From Plotosus lineatus (lineage: Eukaryota; Chordata; Actinopteri; Siluriformes; Plotosidae): a stretch of 64,000 nt of DNA. This document shows, one piece after another, positions 31,266-42,169 of the stretch (positions within the stretch are counted from its first letter, which is position 1; each line of letters starts with the position of its first letter). The translations under genes were made by a program, and so were the position numbers. The DNA is taken from assembly GCA_024760905.1 (NCBI GenBank), contig CM045729.1, positions 44,637,080 through 44,701,079 of the forward strand, in the 5' to 3' direction. The notes beneath the pieces were generated by a model. It was not told where the DNA came from. It saw only the letters and a program-made list of their open reading frames with translations, and did not search any database.

Positions 31266-32013
31266 TGAAATTTAATCAGTTATGTTTACATTTTTAAAAC
31301 GAGGTTCATTCAAAGTTTAAAAAAAAAAATTATTTTTACCCCGAGTAAAGTAAATATCATATTGTGTAGCTTTTTTCTAATTTTTGGGATGGGATTTTGA
31401 TAAATGTCTAGAATTTCAAAATCACTAACCTTGGCAAACTATGAGATTGATTCAAGTATTAGTCCCAGTTTGGGAGGTGGATAATGTATATTATCCAATT
31501 AGACTGTTCCCATGTAGTACACACTAACATCAAATGTTTTCTTATCACCACAAATATTTCACATTATAATGTAATACTGAGTATTATATCACTGCCAAAA
31601 TTCATTCACGACATCTTAAAGTCATACATTGTCTTACAAGACAGAAGCTTGTCAGTTCACGGAGTTATTTTTCTTTTTCTATCATGGCAGCAATAAGCTT
31701 TTGTAGCAGACAAATATACATTTCATTACGATATAATTTTCACAACATTTTTTGTGTGTTTTAAATACCTGTGATTTTGATATGTATGTGTTTTAAAAGG
31801 TGTATTATATTTTTGCGAATAACGTCATTTAAGATTATTTTACACATACCAGTATTTTGTTTTCTCCCCTGTGGATGGTCAAAAATCTGGCGTTTTAGTC
31901 AGACATATTTAAAATAAAAGCAGCAGTAATGTTGAATGCCTTGGCTTTTTTGTGATTTTTAGATTGCTATACTGAACCTTCACGCCATTAAAAGCCAAAT
32001 GACCAATTACTAT

Positions 32014-32112
32014 TGATAAGAGTAGAAGATGCAGAGGATAGAGTGAGATGGAGGCAGATGATTTGCTGTGGAGAGCCCTGAAGGGAACAGCCGAAAGGAA
32101 AAGAAGAAGAAA
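32014..32112 (+). mobile_element. RTE-like LINE, 100-bp 3' end
   Basis: GAAGATGCAGAGGATAGAGTG encodes the end of the polyprotein (EDAEDRV), followed by CCCTGAAGGGAACAGCCG and (AAG)n. Extreme 5' truncation. Confidence 0.75.
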
Positions 32113-32244
32113 ATTGCTTAGAAAACACTGAGAGGTTTACACTATATGTTCAAAAAATGAAGGGAAACAAATTCTTCAGGAACTCGAAAGTTAATATTCT
32201 TCATGTCAATTACACTAATACATTATATATTTTAGAGTATAAAT

Positions 32245-32700
32245 CGGATTCCAAAAAAAGTTGTGACACTATACAAATTGTGAATAAAATGAATAAAAAC
32301 TGAATGCAATGATGTGGAAGTGCCAAATTTCAATATTTTATTCTGAATAGAACATAGATGATAGGTCAGAAGTTCAAACTGTGAAATTGTATCATTTGAA
32401 GGGAAAAATATGTTGATTTTAAATTTCATGGTGTCAACAAATCGGAAAAAAGTTGGGACAGGTAGCAATAAGAGGCTGGAAAAGCCGATTGCACTTATAA
32501 TGAACAGCTGGAAGACCAATTACCGCTGTTGAGGTCCATTGGAAACATGACTGAGTATAAAAAGAGCTTCTCAGAGTGGCAGTGTCTCTCAGAAGCGAAG
32601 ATGGGTAGAGGATCACCAAGTCCCCAATGTTGCGCAGAAAGATAGTGTAGCAATATCAGAAAGGTGTTTCCCAGTAAAAAATTGCAAAAAGTTTGAAGTT
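32245..32700. mobile_element. Dispersed repeat with AAAAAGTTGGGACAG motif
   Basis: The blocks AAAAAAGTTGTGACACT (about 32257), AAAAAAGTTGGGACAG (about 32445) and GTATAAAAAGAGCTTCTCAG resemble a DNA transposon common in fish genomes. I recognise the pattern but cannot assign the superfamily. Confidence 0.45.
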
Positions 32701-32734
32701 ATCATCATTTACAGTGCATAACTGGAATGTAAAA

Positions 32735-33415
32735 CTGGATGTAGTGGTTAGCACAGCCGCCTCACAACAAGAAGATCCTGGGTTTGATTCCTGTGCTTGG
32801 GAATTTTTATGTTCACCTCGTGCTAGTGTGGGTTTCCTTTGCGTACCTTAGTTTGTTCCCACAGTCCAAAGACATGCACATGAACAAGGTTAACTCTTCT
32901 TCTTTTCCTTTCGGCTGTTCCCTTATTCTCAAGGGTCGTCACAGCGAATGATTTGCATATTCGATTTGGCATTGGTATTTACGTTGGTTGTCCTTCCTGA
33001 CACAACCCTTTTAGCAAGGGGTGGAAACACGCTGACGGCTTTGCAGCTACTCTTTACGAAAGTCAGCAATGGTTCTTTTACAGCCTCTCACCATAGACAG
33101 TGAGAGACATGGCCGGCCTTTGATAACCCAGTTAGCTGCACTGGGGGGGACAGTGACAACCTTGTGGAGAGTGGGACTCGAACCCCCAACCCGAGGAACA
33201 GCAATCCAGTGCCCTATACCACTAGACCACCACTGCCCTGCACATAAGGCTAACTGGCTGTTCAAAATTGGTCCTAGATGGGAGTGTGAATGGTCGTGTG
33301 GATGTGGATGTGTTGCTCTGCAATGATTATGGTGTACTCTGCCTTCACCCATTCTTGGCTGAGGTAAGCCTGGCCTCTTTGTGACCCTAGCATTAAGTGG
33401 TTCAGCAAATAAGTT
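32735..33415 (+). mobile_element. SINE-C copy interrupted by SINE-A
   Basis: Head GTAGTGGTTAGCACAGCC and GTTTGATTCCTGTG to ACAGTCCAAAGACATGCACA at 32880, resuming GCACATAAGGCTAACTGGC at 33239 and running to the tail. The interruption 32897-33238 is a minus-strand SINE-A. Confidence 0.82.
32897..33238 (-). mobile_element. SINE-A copy inside SINE-C
   Basis: Reversed tail TTCTTCTTTTCCTTTCGGC through the body to reversed head TACCACTAGACCACCACTGC. Imperfect repeats of GCACAT..AGG.TAACT at the edges suggest an old target duplication. Confidence 0.85.
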
Positions 33416-33887
33416 AGCGATGAGTGAGATGTATACAGTAAATCGCATTATTTCTACATTAACCAGCTTAATCATGGGCACTATGAATGGGTGGCATAAG
33501 TGGTACCCAGACATTAGGACTGATGTAGAAACCAACCAAAAAAAAAAAAAAAAAGAAAAGAAGCAACAAGGGGCCTTGGCTCTTTAAAATATAAAATGAA
33601 AGAATTCTGTTTAGTAAAAACTGAGGTAAACCTTGACATGGAAAATAATCCAGAGGTACCATTTTGTGTTCCGTTTATTTGCATTGGAAATACAGATTTA
33701 ATAAAAACTGGTACATGAGTTATAGTTCAGGGACGCATGATTTATATCATGGAATTATTTCATTTTACAAATTGCCGCTGCATCAAGAGAAGACATAATG
33801 GGCATCATAAGCAACTTTACTTAACTTTACTGACAGTGACATATTGTCTTGCAAAACATGTTAGACAGATCTGTATCTTTAGTATCT

Positions 33888-34228
33888 ATTCATTCATTCA
33901 TTCATTCTCTGAACCATTTAATTCTAACTACGGTCATGGAGAGGCTGGCGCCCATCTCAGCTGACTTTGGGCAAGGGCAGAGTATGCCCTGGACAGCTCG
34001 CCAGGCCATCACAGGGCAGAAACACACTGACAGCTATACAGCCTACTCTTGATGAAAGTCAGCAATTTTACATGCCTCTAACTATAGACAGTGAGAGACA
34101 TGGCTGGCCTTTCATAACACAGTTAGATGCACTGAGGTGGGGACAGTGACAACCTGTTCACAGTGGGGCTTGAACCCCCAACCTTGGGATCAGTGACCCA
34201 GCACCTTACCACTAGGCCACCACTCCCT
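33888..34228 (-). mobile_element. SINE-B copy, minus strand, full length
   Basis: Tail ATTCATTCATTCATTCTCTG, CCCTGGACAGCTCGCCAGG, body GACAGTGAGAGACATGGC and reversed head TACCACTAGGCCACCACTCC. Confidence 0.8.
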
Positions 34229-34404
34229 TCTTTATTAGCGTCCCAAGTATAATTTAGGTGCTGAGTCCACACAATATTAAATGATTTAAAAGAACATACC
34301 ACTTTATAAGTGTATTCTTTATTGATGACATGTACTGAGTTTCTTTGTCTGTAGTCAGAAAAAAGGGGGCTGAGCGCCATATAGACTATGTTAGATCACC
34401 TTTA

Positions 34405-34560
34405 TTTTGTTTGGCAGATGGCCTTATCCAAATTGATTTACATTTTTAATCTCATATAAGGATTAAGGGTTCAATAATTGCAGCTTGGTGGTCCTGGGTC
34501 TTGAACCACCAACCTTTAGACCAGTAACCCAAAGCCTAAACCCCTGAGACATCACCATCC
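34405..34560 (-). mobile_element. SINE-E copy
   Basis: Ends (on +) in TAAACCCCTGAGACATCACC, the reversed tRNA-like head, with TTGAACCACCAACCTTTAGA as the reversed box region. It lies about 260 bp upstream of the T2R gene. Confidence 0.55.
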
Positions 34561-34823
34561 TGTTCATCCATCTGTTTGAGAGAACTTCAGTTCAGTTTTA
34601 GAAGACTGAAGTGTAGTATTTGTCGATGAGCCTATGGCCCTTTACTTCTGTTGAGTGCCGTACTGGTTAGGCTGAAGCAGGCCACACCTTACCGGTAATA
34701 CTCCAGAGGGAGGGTTTTCTGAAATGAACAGAGGATATATATGACCAATGACAAGCCATTGTAATTTAGATAAAGATACGAGAAGCTGCTCTCCTTGACT
34801 CCCAGACTTTTTGCCCTTTCTCA

Positions 34824-35759
34824 ATGGATTCATTTACATTTGCTCTGATGAACATTCCGGTTTCTATTATTACTATTTTTATGAATTTCTTTTTTGTTTA
34901 CTGCATGCTTTTTCCACAGCGAGGAAGTGAAAGGCTAAAGCAGCCTCTTAATGTTTTACTGGGAACGCAGATTGGATGCAATATCACTCTTCCAGGCTGT
35001 ATTTTTCTGTACATTGTTATCGATTTGTATTCGTCAAGCTTTATGGTTTATGATGTTACAGCTGAAGTACTCTTTTTTATCATGATGACGAGTGTTACCT
35101 CATCCCTTTGGCTGAATGTCTTCTACTGCTGTCAGATTGTTCCCGCAATGCACCCTCTCTTTATCTATATGAAGAGAAACATCCGATTCTTTATCTACTC
35201 GTCTATGATCGCCGAAAAAATCTTCTTCCTCTATGGATTCTCGCAGAATATTGCGTCATACACACTTTTAAATCAGGTTTTTAATGGTGTTGCCTACACA
35301 ACACACTTGAATACCACACAGTCAAAACTCAATATGGTGAACTCTTTCGTGGTGGTGGACATGTGCTTACGGTGTGGCTACTTATCACTCTGCCTTTGTG
35401 TCATGTTGACATCAAGCTGCATGACTATTCTTTACCTGCGGAAACACATGAAGAGCATGGAAGCAAGCAGCAGTGGTGTCTCATCTCCTCGTCTACAGAG
35501 CCAGATGAGAGTCACAATCACAGGCATCATTCAGACCTTCCTTTTCTTCCTTTGCTCAATCTGGGTAATATTGACAGAATTGTTTGACTTGGTATTGAAT
35601 TATAATATCGATTTGTATGGTCATATTTCTTGCACTATAGTCTGTCTATATTCCTGTGGAACAACCAATAACTTGTGTGTTGGCCAGAAAATATTTCGTC
35701 AGCGCGTGTGGGAAGTTTGGCAAACGTGCCGTAAAACTGTTGGCTTGTTGTCCAACTGA
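34824..35759 (+). CDS. Taste receptor type 2 (bitter taste GPCR), intact single exon
   Basis: Encodes 311 residues without introns, the usual size for vertebrate T2Rs. Seven hydrophobic segments can be placed at about 8-30, 43-68, 82-105, 122-145, 176-205, 230-253 and 264-287. Features fit the fish T2R family: SSLWLNVFY then QIVP and HPLFIYMKRNI at the end of helix 3 and loop 2; a third cytoplasmic loop LRKHMKSME followed by SSPRLQSQMRVTITGIIQT; helix 7 ending in CGTTNNLCVGQKIFRQR. An N-glycosylation site (NTT, residue 163) lies in the second extracellular loop, as usual in T2Rs. The family binds bitter compounds in taste cells and signals through gustducin-type G proteins. A V1R/ora receptor is the main alternative. 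No frameshift or stop. ATTAAA at 35795-35800 is a possible poly(A) signal. Confidence 0.78.
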   Translation: MDSFTFALMNIPVSIITIFMNFFFVYCMLFPQRGSERLKQPLNVLLGTQIGCNITLPGCIFLYIVIDLYSSSFMVYDVTAEVLFFIMMTSVTSSLWLNVFYCCQIVPAMHPLFIYMKRNIRFFIYSSMIAEKIFFLYGFSQNIASYTLLNQVFNGVAYTTHLNTTQSKLNMVNSFVVVDMCLRCGYLSLCLCVMLTSSCMTILYLRKHMKSMEASSSGVSSPRLQSQMRVTITGIIQTFLFFLCSIWVILTELFDLVLNYNIDLYGHISCTIVCLYSCGTTNNLCVGQKIFRQRVWEVWQTCRKTVGLLSN

Positions 35760-35911
35760 GGCAGTGCCAAAGACGAGGTTTCTGATTGTTGCCCATTAAA
35801 TAACTTAACAGGTAAATCTTATACTGAAAAGCTTTCAGAAGTTAATTGCATACTATTATAAATATTTCACTTGATATCTTTTGTCTTAGTGTCCATGACA
35901 TCTAGCAAATA

Positions 35912-36502
35912 CTGTGGTACCTCACTTTACGAAATTAATCCGCTCCAGAGCCTTTTTCGTAACCTGGATTTTCCGTAAGTAGAACCCCATTTTACATGCA
36001 AAATGTGTGATTCATTCCAAGGCCCCCAAATACTACCCTTTTAAAATGATAAAAGCATACCTTATAAGGTACTTACTTCATGTTGATCATGTCTTCTTAG
36101 CAGAGTTATAATCTTACAAATATTTATTCAAGGTTAAAAGCCTGGGCCAAAAAATAAAGTTGCAATGAGCACACTCGAAAAACTCCATGAAACAAGCTGC
36201 TGCTCAAGGGAGCTGCGTCATCCATCCTAGTCAATGGGAGGCCAGTGGGGCGGGATGTTGGGAGATAGCCAATGGGAGGGAGCTGCGTCATCCCTCCTAG
36301 CCAACGGGAGGCCAGCGGGGTGGGATGTTGGGAGATAGTCAATGGAGAGCAACTCGTGCATTGTTTGAATATTTGAATGGCGCATTTGGCACGTTTCGTT
36401 AGGAGAACTTGTTTCGTATACAGAGACAAAAAATTTTGGAAAATGGTTTTCGTAACCTGGATTTTTCATTTGCTGGGACTATCGTAAGGTGAGGTACCAC
36501 TG
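35912..36502. mobile_element. Tigger-like MITE with internal 70-bp direct repeat
   Basis: Inverted ends CTGTGGTACCTCACTTTACG and CGTAAGGTGAGGTACCACTG. The interior has two direct copies of a block starting GGGAGCTGCGTCATCC (about 36209-36275 and 36278-36345). No coding capacity. Confidence 0.72.
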
Positions 36503-36744
36503 TCGATGAGTGGTTTTTCTTTTATTTCCCTCTGACAATTCTGTTTTGCGACACAGTACTGTATGTCATAAAATTATGAAATGTTAGATTGATATTTTGG
36601 GAAATTACAAATATGTCTTCTACTCTTCTATTATTCATTAGTAAATATGAAGCCCCTGCATGTTTCCCAGAATTTGCATCTCAGTATGCTTTGGTATTGA
36701 AATAATTTTGGGGGAAATCTGTTACAAACGCACTTTTCATCTTC

Positions 36745-37345
36745 ATCCATTTAATCTGGGGTAGGCTTGCGGAGCAGCAACCTATACATTGAGATCCAGA
36801 GCGTTCTTCTCCCCCGTCCCTTACTCCGGCGCTTTCGTGGGGACACAGAGGCATTCCCAAACCAGTCACAAGACACAATCCCTCCAGCGTCTTCTGGGTT
36901 GACCCCGGGGTTTCTTCCCAGTTGGACATGCCCGAAGCACCAAACCAAAGAGGTATTTGAAGGCATTCTAATCAGGTGCCCAAGCCACCTCAACTGGCTC
37001 CTCTCAATGCAGAGGAGCCGTGGTTCTACTCCGAGCTCCTCCGGAGGGACCGAACTTTTCACCTTATGGCTAAAGGAGAGCCCTGTCACCCTTGAAGAAA
37101 CTCAATTCAGCGGCTTATATCCACGATCTTGTTCTTTCGACCACTGCCCAAATCTTATGCCATAGGTGAGGGTTGGAATATAAATTGGCTGGTAAATTGA
37201 GGGCTTTGCCTTCTGGCTCAGCTCCCCCTTCATCATGACGGACCGCTACAAGCTCCGTTTTACAGCAGAGGCTGCACCAGTTCGCCTGTCAATCTCCTGC
37301 TTCCTTCACTCATGAGCAAGACACTAATATACTTGAAGTCCTCCA
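36745..37345 (-). mobile_element. Second LINE family, C-terminal fragment
   Basis: Minus-strand frame 36751-37089 includes ELGVEPRLLCIERSQLRWLG, HLIRMP and GRGRRT, the C-terminal end typical of a fish APE-type LINE distinct from the RTE-like family. Frameshifted. Confidence 0.65.
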
Positions 37346-37369
37346 CTCAGGGCAGGACCTGATTCCAGA

Positions 37370-37590
37370 CCTGGAGGATTATCAGAGGCTGGGTGTGCGT
37401 CTCATCGTCTATGGTGAGAGGCATGTTGAAGTACTGCTGCTGACCTTCGTCAAGAGTAAGCTGCATAGCCGTCAGCATGTTTCTGACCTGCGATGGCCTG
37501 GCAAGCTGCACAGGGTGTGCTCTGGCTGAGATGGGTGCCAGCCTCCCTGCAACCTAATTTAGGATTAAGTGGTTCAGAAAATGAATGGAG
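37370..37590 (+). mobile_element. SINE-B fragment
   Basis: CATCGTCTATGGTGAGAGGC, GACCTGCGATGGCCTGGCAAG and the tail ATTTAGGATTAAGTGGTTC. Confidence 0.62.
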
Positions 37591-37864
37591 TAATAAATAA
37601 TATTTTATTGTTGACTTGTGTGACACATCACACATGAACACGTGACCAGTCCAATGCAACCCACTTGGAAAAATCAATGACTGTGTGCCACTTCCCAGTG
37701 CTGGAACAGGACTCATGAAGGAGATAAAATATGGCCGACCCTGCCTGAATAACAGAGCAGTAACTTTGAATTCACTTGTACTGTACCCTACTTGACTTGA
37801 AATCGCCAATAGTGTCATATGTGATTTTATGAAATATCTAGGACTTAGAAATGTATTACAAGTA

Positions 37865-38030
37865 CCCTTTCTCCTTTGGGTTACTAATCAGAAAGTCACA
37901 GGTTCTAGACCCAGTACCAACAAACTACAACTGTTGGGCCCTTAAAACTCAAATTATAAAAATGTAAGTTGCTCTGGATCAAAAATTCTACCAAATTCCA
38001 TAAATATAAAATGTAATGTAATGTAGTATA
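37865..38030 (+). mobile_element. SINE-E copy
   Basis: TTGGGTTACTAATCAGAAAG, GGTTCTAGACCCAG, ACTGTTGGGCCCTTAAAAC and GTTGCTCTGGATCAAAAAT, the order expected for this SINE. Confidence 0.55.
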
Positions 38031-38054
38031 TGATGTCCCACCCCTTTTTTCTGA

Positions 38055-38056
<2 letters not shown>

Positions 38057-38099
<43 letters not shown>
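38057..38099. repeat. CA microsatellite
   Basis: About 21 uninterrupted CA units; similar CA/GT arrays lie at 3054-3080, 19700-19732, 39824-39864, 43070-43138 and 55162-55188. Confidence 0.95.
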
Positions 38100-38102
<3 letters not shown>

Positions 38103-38794
38103 GCGCAAAACAAACTCAGTAAGTACTGTATAATCAATAAAGTAAAGTAAAGACTTTTAAAATGGTATTTTATTTTAAATCATACAACATTTCGTTTTTT
38201 TTTTTTAATGGTGTAGGTCATGTGTGGATGTACAACCTAAACTGTGCTTAGCAATAGACATGCTGATCTTAAAAATAAATATACAGATCTATGTAATATG
38301 TTTTGCAAGACAATATTTCACTGTCAGTTCACTTAAATTGCCTATTATGACCATTATGCCTTTTCTTGATGCAGCATCACTGTATAAGATTAAATAATTC
38401 CATGATTTATATCTCATGTTCCTGAGCTACAACTCATGTACCAGTTTTTAAATCTGTACTGTATTTGCAATGCAAATCAAAGAAAGACAAATGTCCAACC
38501 CGAGTTTCTTTTCCATGTCATGATTTCCCACAGATTTCACTAAACAGAATCCTTTGCACTGTAGTTGTAAACCCTGACCCCCACCTGTTTTGTTTGATTC
38601 AGTTTTCTGCATCAGTGCTAATGTCTGTGCTACCCATTCATAATGATAATGGTTAAGCTGGTGAATGTAGAACTAATCTCATTTTTTGGTATAAATCTCA
38701 CTCATTTTTTCAACCACGTAATCCTACTAGGGTCAGATGCCTATCACAGCCAACAGTGGGCAAAGGCAGAATACACCCTAATCATGAGGAGTTT

Positions 38795-38990
38795 GCCATT
38801 TAGCAGATGCCCTTAACCAGAGTGACTGGCAGTTGTGGTTCTGTGGTTCAGGCTCTGTATTACTGATTTGTAGGTCAGAGGTTCAAGTCCTAGTATCTCC
38901 AAGGTGCAAGGTCCTAAACCCTCAAATGATAAATGTAAGTCACTCTGAATAAGAACATCTGTCAAATGCCATCAATGTTATGAATGCCAT
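38795..38990 (+). mobile_element. SINE-E copy
   Basis: GTTCTGTGGTTCAGGCTCTG, GGTTCAAGTCCTAG, GGTCCTAAACCCTCAAATG and AGTCACTCTGAATAAGAACA. A short reversed SINE tail precedes it at about 38700. Confidence 0.55.
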
Positions 38991-39044
38991 TGTGGTAATA
39001 CAAATAAAACCATTCCCAGCTCAATATAGATCAGCTACTATGCA

Positions 39045-39185
39045 TGTTTTTGGAGTGTGATAGGAAACCAGAGTACCCAGAGGAAATTCACGCAACTACG
39101 AGGAGAACATCCAAACTCCACACAGAAATGCACAAGCTCGGGAATCATACCCAGTGGAGGGAACACACTATGGCATGGTGCTGCC
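39045..39185 (-). mobile_element. SINE-C fragment, minus strand
   Basis: On +: TTTTTGGAGTGTGATAGGAA, AACATCCAAACTCCACACAG, the reverse of the CTCC...GTTTGCATGTTCT region. Both ends are missing. Confidence 0.5.
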
Positions 39186-39306
39186 AGTTTAATTTTCAGT
39201 GAGGCAACTAAAAGTGGCTTTATGGTTTGGTCTATGATCATATGATGAAAGAATTGTGATAATGTCACAGGGATAGTTAATGTGTAACAGGGAGAGTAAC
39301 AATCAC

Positions 39307-39568
39307 CCCCAGTGCAGCTAACTGGGTTATCAAAGGCGGGCCATGTCTGTCACTGTCTATGGTGAGAGGCATGTAAAAGAACCATTGCTGACTTTTGTAA
39401 AGAGTAGCTGCAAAGTCGTCAGCGTGCTTCTGTCCCTTGATAAAGGGTTGTGACAGGAAGGGCATCCGACGTAAAAACCTCTGCCAAATCAAATGTGCGA
39501 ATCAGACGATTCGCTGTGGCGACTCCCGAGTGAAAGGGAAGAAGCCAAAAGGAAGACAGACAGACAGA
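39307..39568 (+). mobile_element. SINE-A, 5' truncated, with 19-bp target duplication
   Basis: Starts mid-body (GTGCAGCTAACTGGGTTATC) and ends AAGGAAGACAGACAGACA. Exact flanks CAGGGAGAGTAACAATCAC at 39288-39306 and 39569-39587. The tail motif ATTCGCTGTGGCGAC is at 39509-39523. Confidence 0.93.
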
Positions 39569-39596
39569 CAGGGAGAGTAACAATCACTTTCGTGTT

Positions 39597-39818
39597 TGAA
39601 CCACCATTGTTTGCTATTTATTTTATTTATTTAACCTTTATTTTAATGAGGTATGTCAATGGAGAACCAATTCTCATTTACAATGATGACCTGGAAAAGA
39701 GGCAGTGTAAAAGGCAGGTTACTAGACAGTAATAAAAAAAAGCAACAATTATTTAATTTACTGTAATCCCGTAAAGGAGATTATTTCCTCCTCATTTAAC
39801 CCATTCAAAGTGAGCTCA

Positions 39819-39868
<50 letters not shown>

Positions 39869-40760
39869 GAGCAGTGGGCTGCCATACACAGTGGGATCGC
39901 CCGTAGAGCAGTTGGGAGTTAGGTGCCTTGCTCAAGGGCACTTCAGGCATTTATGTGGAGGAAGGGAAGGTGCAGCCCCCCCCCCCACCCCAGTTTTCTT
40001 GCTGGTTCCAGAATCGAACCAAGTGTCCTTTTGGTCACAAAGCCGCTTCTCTAACCATCAGGTCCCAGCTGCCGCACAATTTTCCATCAAATGATATGAA
40101 AAGAGGAGAGGAGCTCTTGAAGGTGGAGAGAGAAATGAACGAGTTGAGCTTCAGGTTCTGTTGCAGATGATTCTAGTCATTTGCAGCAGAACACTGGAAG
40201 GACAAGTGGCCAAAGGAGCTGTGGATATCTGGAGATTGAAGAGTCTCCAAAAGCACAGATTGAAGACAGTGTTATGTATAGTCAACAATGCTTGTAAAAA
40301 TATGATGATGTTTTGCTAATTAGAGTTTTGTAAATGAACATAAGCCAGTGTGACTGTCTGAAGGCATGAAGTGAAAGCCAATTCACCACTGAATATCGAT
40401 GGCAGTGATGAGTGTTAAAAGGAGCTCCAGTCACAAAGCATATGACTAAGTGATGGCCAAGCCCTATGAATCACCTTTGGTCATACACACTACTAAAGAA
40501 CCAGGATTATTATCGCAAGAAAAACAATGCTTTAATCTCTGGACTTACAACGAGATAGCGTGGACCACAGTCTGTGGTTTCATAGTTACTCCACTACCAT
40601 AGACAACCCAGTGGTTTAGCTTAGAAGCTTGGCAACCTGAAAGCGCTCATTAGCTGAAACATATGATGAGCAATCAGACACCAGTTGTCAGACAGTAGTT
40701 TTTAAAACAATATGAAAATGGGAGAAATACATTCATTTATTGAGTGTCCGTTTGCTGTGG
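39597..40760. mobile_element. Dispersed repeat of unassigned class
   Basis: Contains TTATTTAACCTTTATTTTAA, a (CA)n run at 39824-39864, GAACCAAGTGTCCTTTTGG and GGAAGGACAAGTGGCCAAAG, a combination I associate with repeated fish sequence. No coding potential is supported. Confidence 0.35.
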
Positions 40761-41180
40761 TGTGCATTTTTAATAATAAGAGTGACTTGCACTGTAAATG
40801 CAAATCAAATCATGTGGTTCAAATGATATTACACATGACATGGGCATCAGGCTTGAGATTATTTTCATTGTAAATGCAAATGTAATGGAAACTGATACAC
40901 TGCTAGTTTTCATAGCTCGGTGAAATAAGTGTGATTAGATGATGAAATTTCACCCATTGCTATTGTATACCCAGAAAAACACAACTTAATCATGGTTATT
41001 ATAAGTGATGTTTGACTATATCCCATGATAATACTCGAATATTTTATGATATAATATACTGTAATAAAGAAATTTATTTTGTAGATGGTGGTTGTAACCT
41101 ATAGTCAATATTGTGCTCCTATACAGTCTTTTTTGACACGTCATTCAACATAATATAACATATCAATCTCTCACTCACTC
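40761..41180. other. Intergenic, nothing recognised
   Basis: AT-rich sequence between repeats, with no gene or repeat I can name. Confidence 0.5.
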
Positions 41181-41184
41181 ATTT

Positions 41185-41455
41185 GCTGAACTGCTTAATT
41201 CGGATCATGGAAAGGCTGAACATGGCTCAGCCAACATTGGTCAATGGCAAGGCATACCCTGAACAGCTCGCCAGACAATTGTAGGGCAACACAACCATTC
41301 ACACTCACACCTTGGGTAATTTGGAACAGTCAGTTAGCCTAATCTGCATGTCTTTGGACTGTGGGAGCACAGAGAGAACATGCAAATCCACAACTCGAAC
41401 CCCGGACCTTTTTGTTGTGAGGCGGATGTGCTTACCACTGCATCACTGTGCCTTC
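41185..41455 (-). mobile_element. SINE-C copy, minus strand
   Basis: Reversed tail TGAACTGCTTAATTCGGATC, CATGTCTTTGGACTGTGGGA, AGAACATGCAAATCC and reversed head CTTACCACTGCATCACTGTG. Confidence 0.7.
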
Positions 41456-41509
41456 CCTATACAGTAATATAATAATTTATAATTTAAAAAGATATAATAT
41501 AGTATAAAA

Positions 41510-41815
41510 ACATGGCAGCACAGCTTAGCATGTCTGTCTCACACCAAGCGGGCCTGGGTCTGCATGTTCTCTCTGTGCTTGTGTGGGTTTCCTCTGGGTA
41601 CTCTGGTCTCCTCCCACAATCCAAAAACATGCACAGTGGGCTTATTGGCTGTTTGAAATTGCCCCTAGGTGTGAGTGCTTGTGAGAGTGTTGTCTCTGTG
41701 ATGGCCTGGCAAGCTATTCAGGGTGTACCCCACCCTCACCCAGAGTCAGCTGAGATAGGTGCCAGCCTCACCACAAAAACCTTATTAGGATGAAGGCAGC
41801 TTAGAAATTTAATCA
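41510..41815 (+). mobile_element. SINE-C copy
   Basis: ACAGCTTAGCATGTCTGTCT, CTCCTCCCACAATCCAAAAA, AGGTGTGAGTGCTTGTGAG and GATGGCCTGGCAAGCTATTC to the A-rich end. Confidence 0.7.
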
Positions 41816-41987
41816 ATGAATTAAAATGATAAATATTCAAATAAATTGTAGATTTTTCAAAGAATTCTTCTTTATCATATCTTTTCATTTATATATGTGT
41901 CCATCCTTTACAAAGTCAAGTAAGCATTGGAAGCCCTCCAACAATGAATTATTTATTTTCTCTGAGGTTGGGTATGAACCACAGAAT

Positions 41988-41994
<7 letters not shown>

Positions 41995-42040
<46 letters not shown>

Positions 42041-42048
42041 TGTGTGTA
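41995..42048. repeat. GA/GT microsatellite
   Basis: (GA)n of about 20 units followed by (GT)n, upstream of the T2R-like stub. Confidence 0.95.
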
Positions 42049-42121
42049 AACAGGCACCTTTTAGAAACAATACTGTATGTGTAAAGATGCTTTTGGTGGA
42101 TCCTCGGAGTATTTCATTATA

Positions 42122-42169
42122 ATGGATTCCTTAACTTTTGTGGTGGTGAACATGCCTTTATCCGTTATC
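42122..42169 (+). pseudogene. Possible T2R 5' stub joined to a LINE
   Basis: Sixteen codons beginning ATGGATTCCTTAACTTTTG translate to MDSLTFVVVNMPLSVI, which lines up without gaps with the N terminus of the T2R at 34824 (MDSFTFALMNIPVSII). Right after this the frame becomes reverse transcriptase. No other T2R sequence is found downstream, so if real it is a dead fragment. Chance similarity over 16 residues cannot be excluded. Confidence 0.45.

Larger units (their letters stand above)
29334..31940 (+). other. heg1: Probable heg1 3' UTR with candidate poly(A) signal
   Basis: After the heg1 stop there is no further coding exon. The first canonical AATAAA I find on this strand is at 31913-31918 (ATTAAA occurs at about 30014). 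If used, the 3' UTR is about 2.6 kb and includes a SINE-C (30085-30680), a hairpin (30853-30925) and a SINE-B piece (31090-31265). This is inference from signal position only. Confidence 0.35.
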
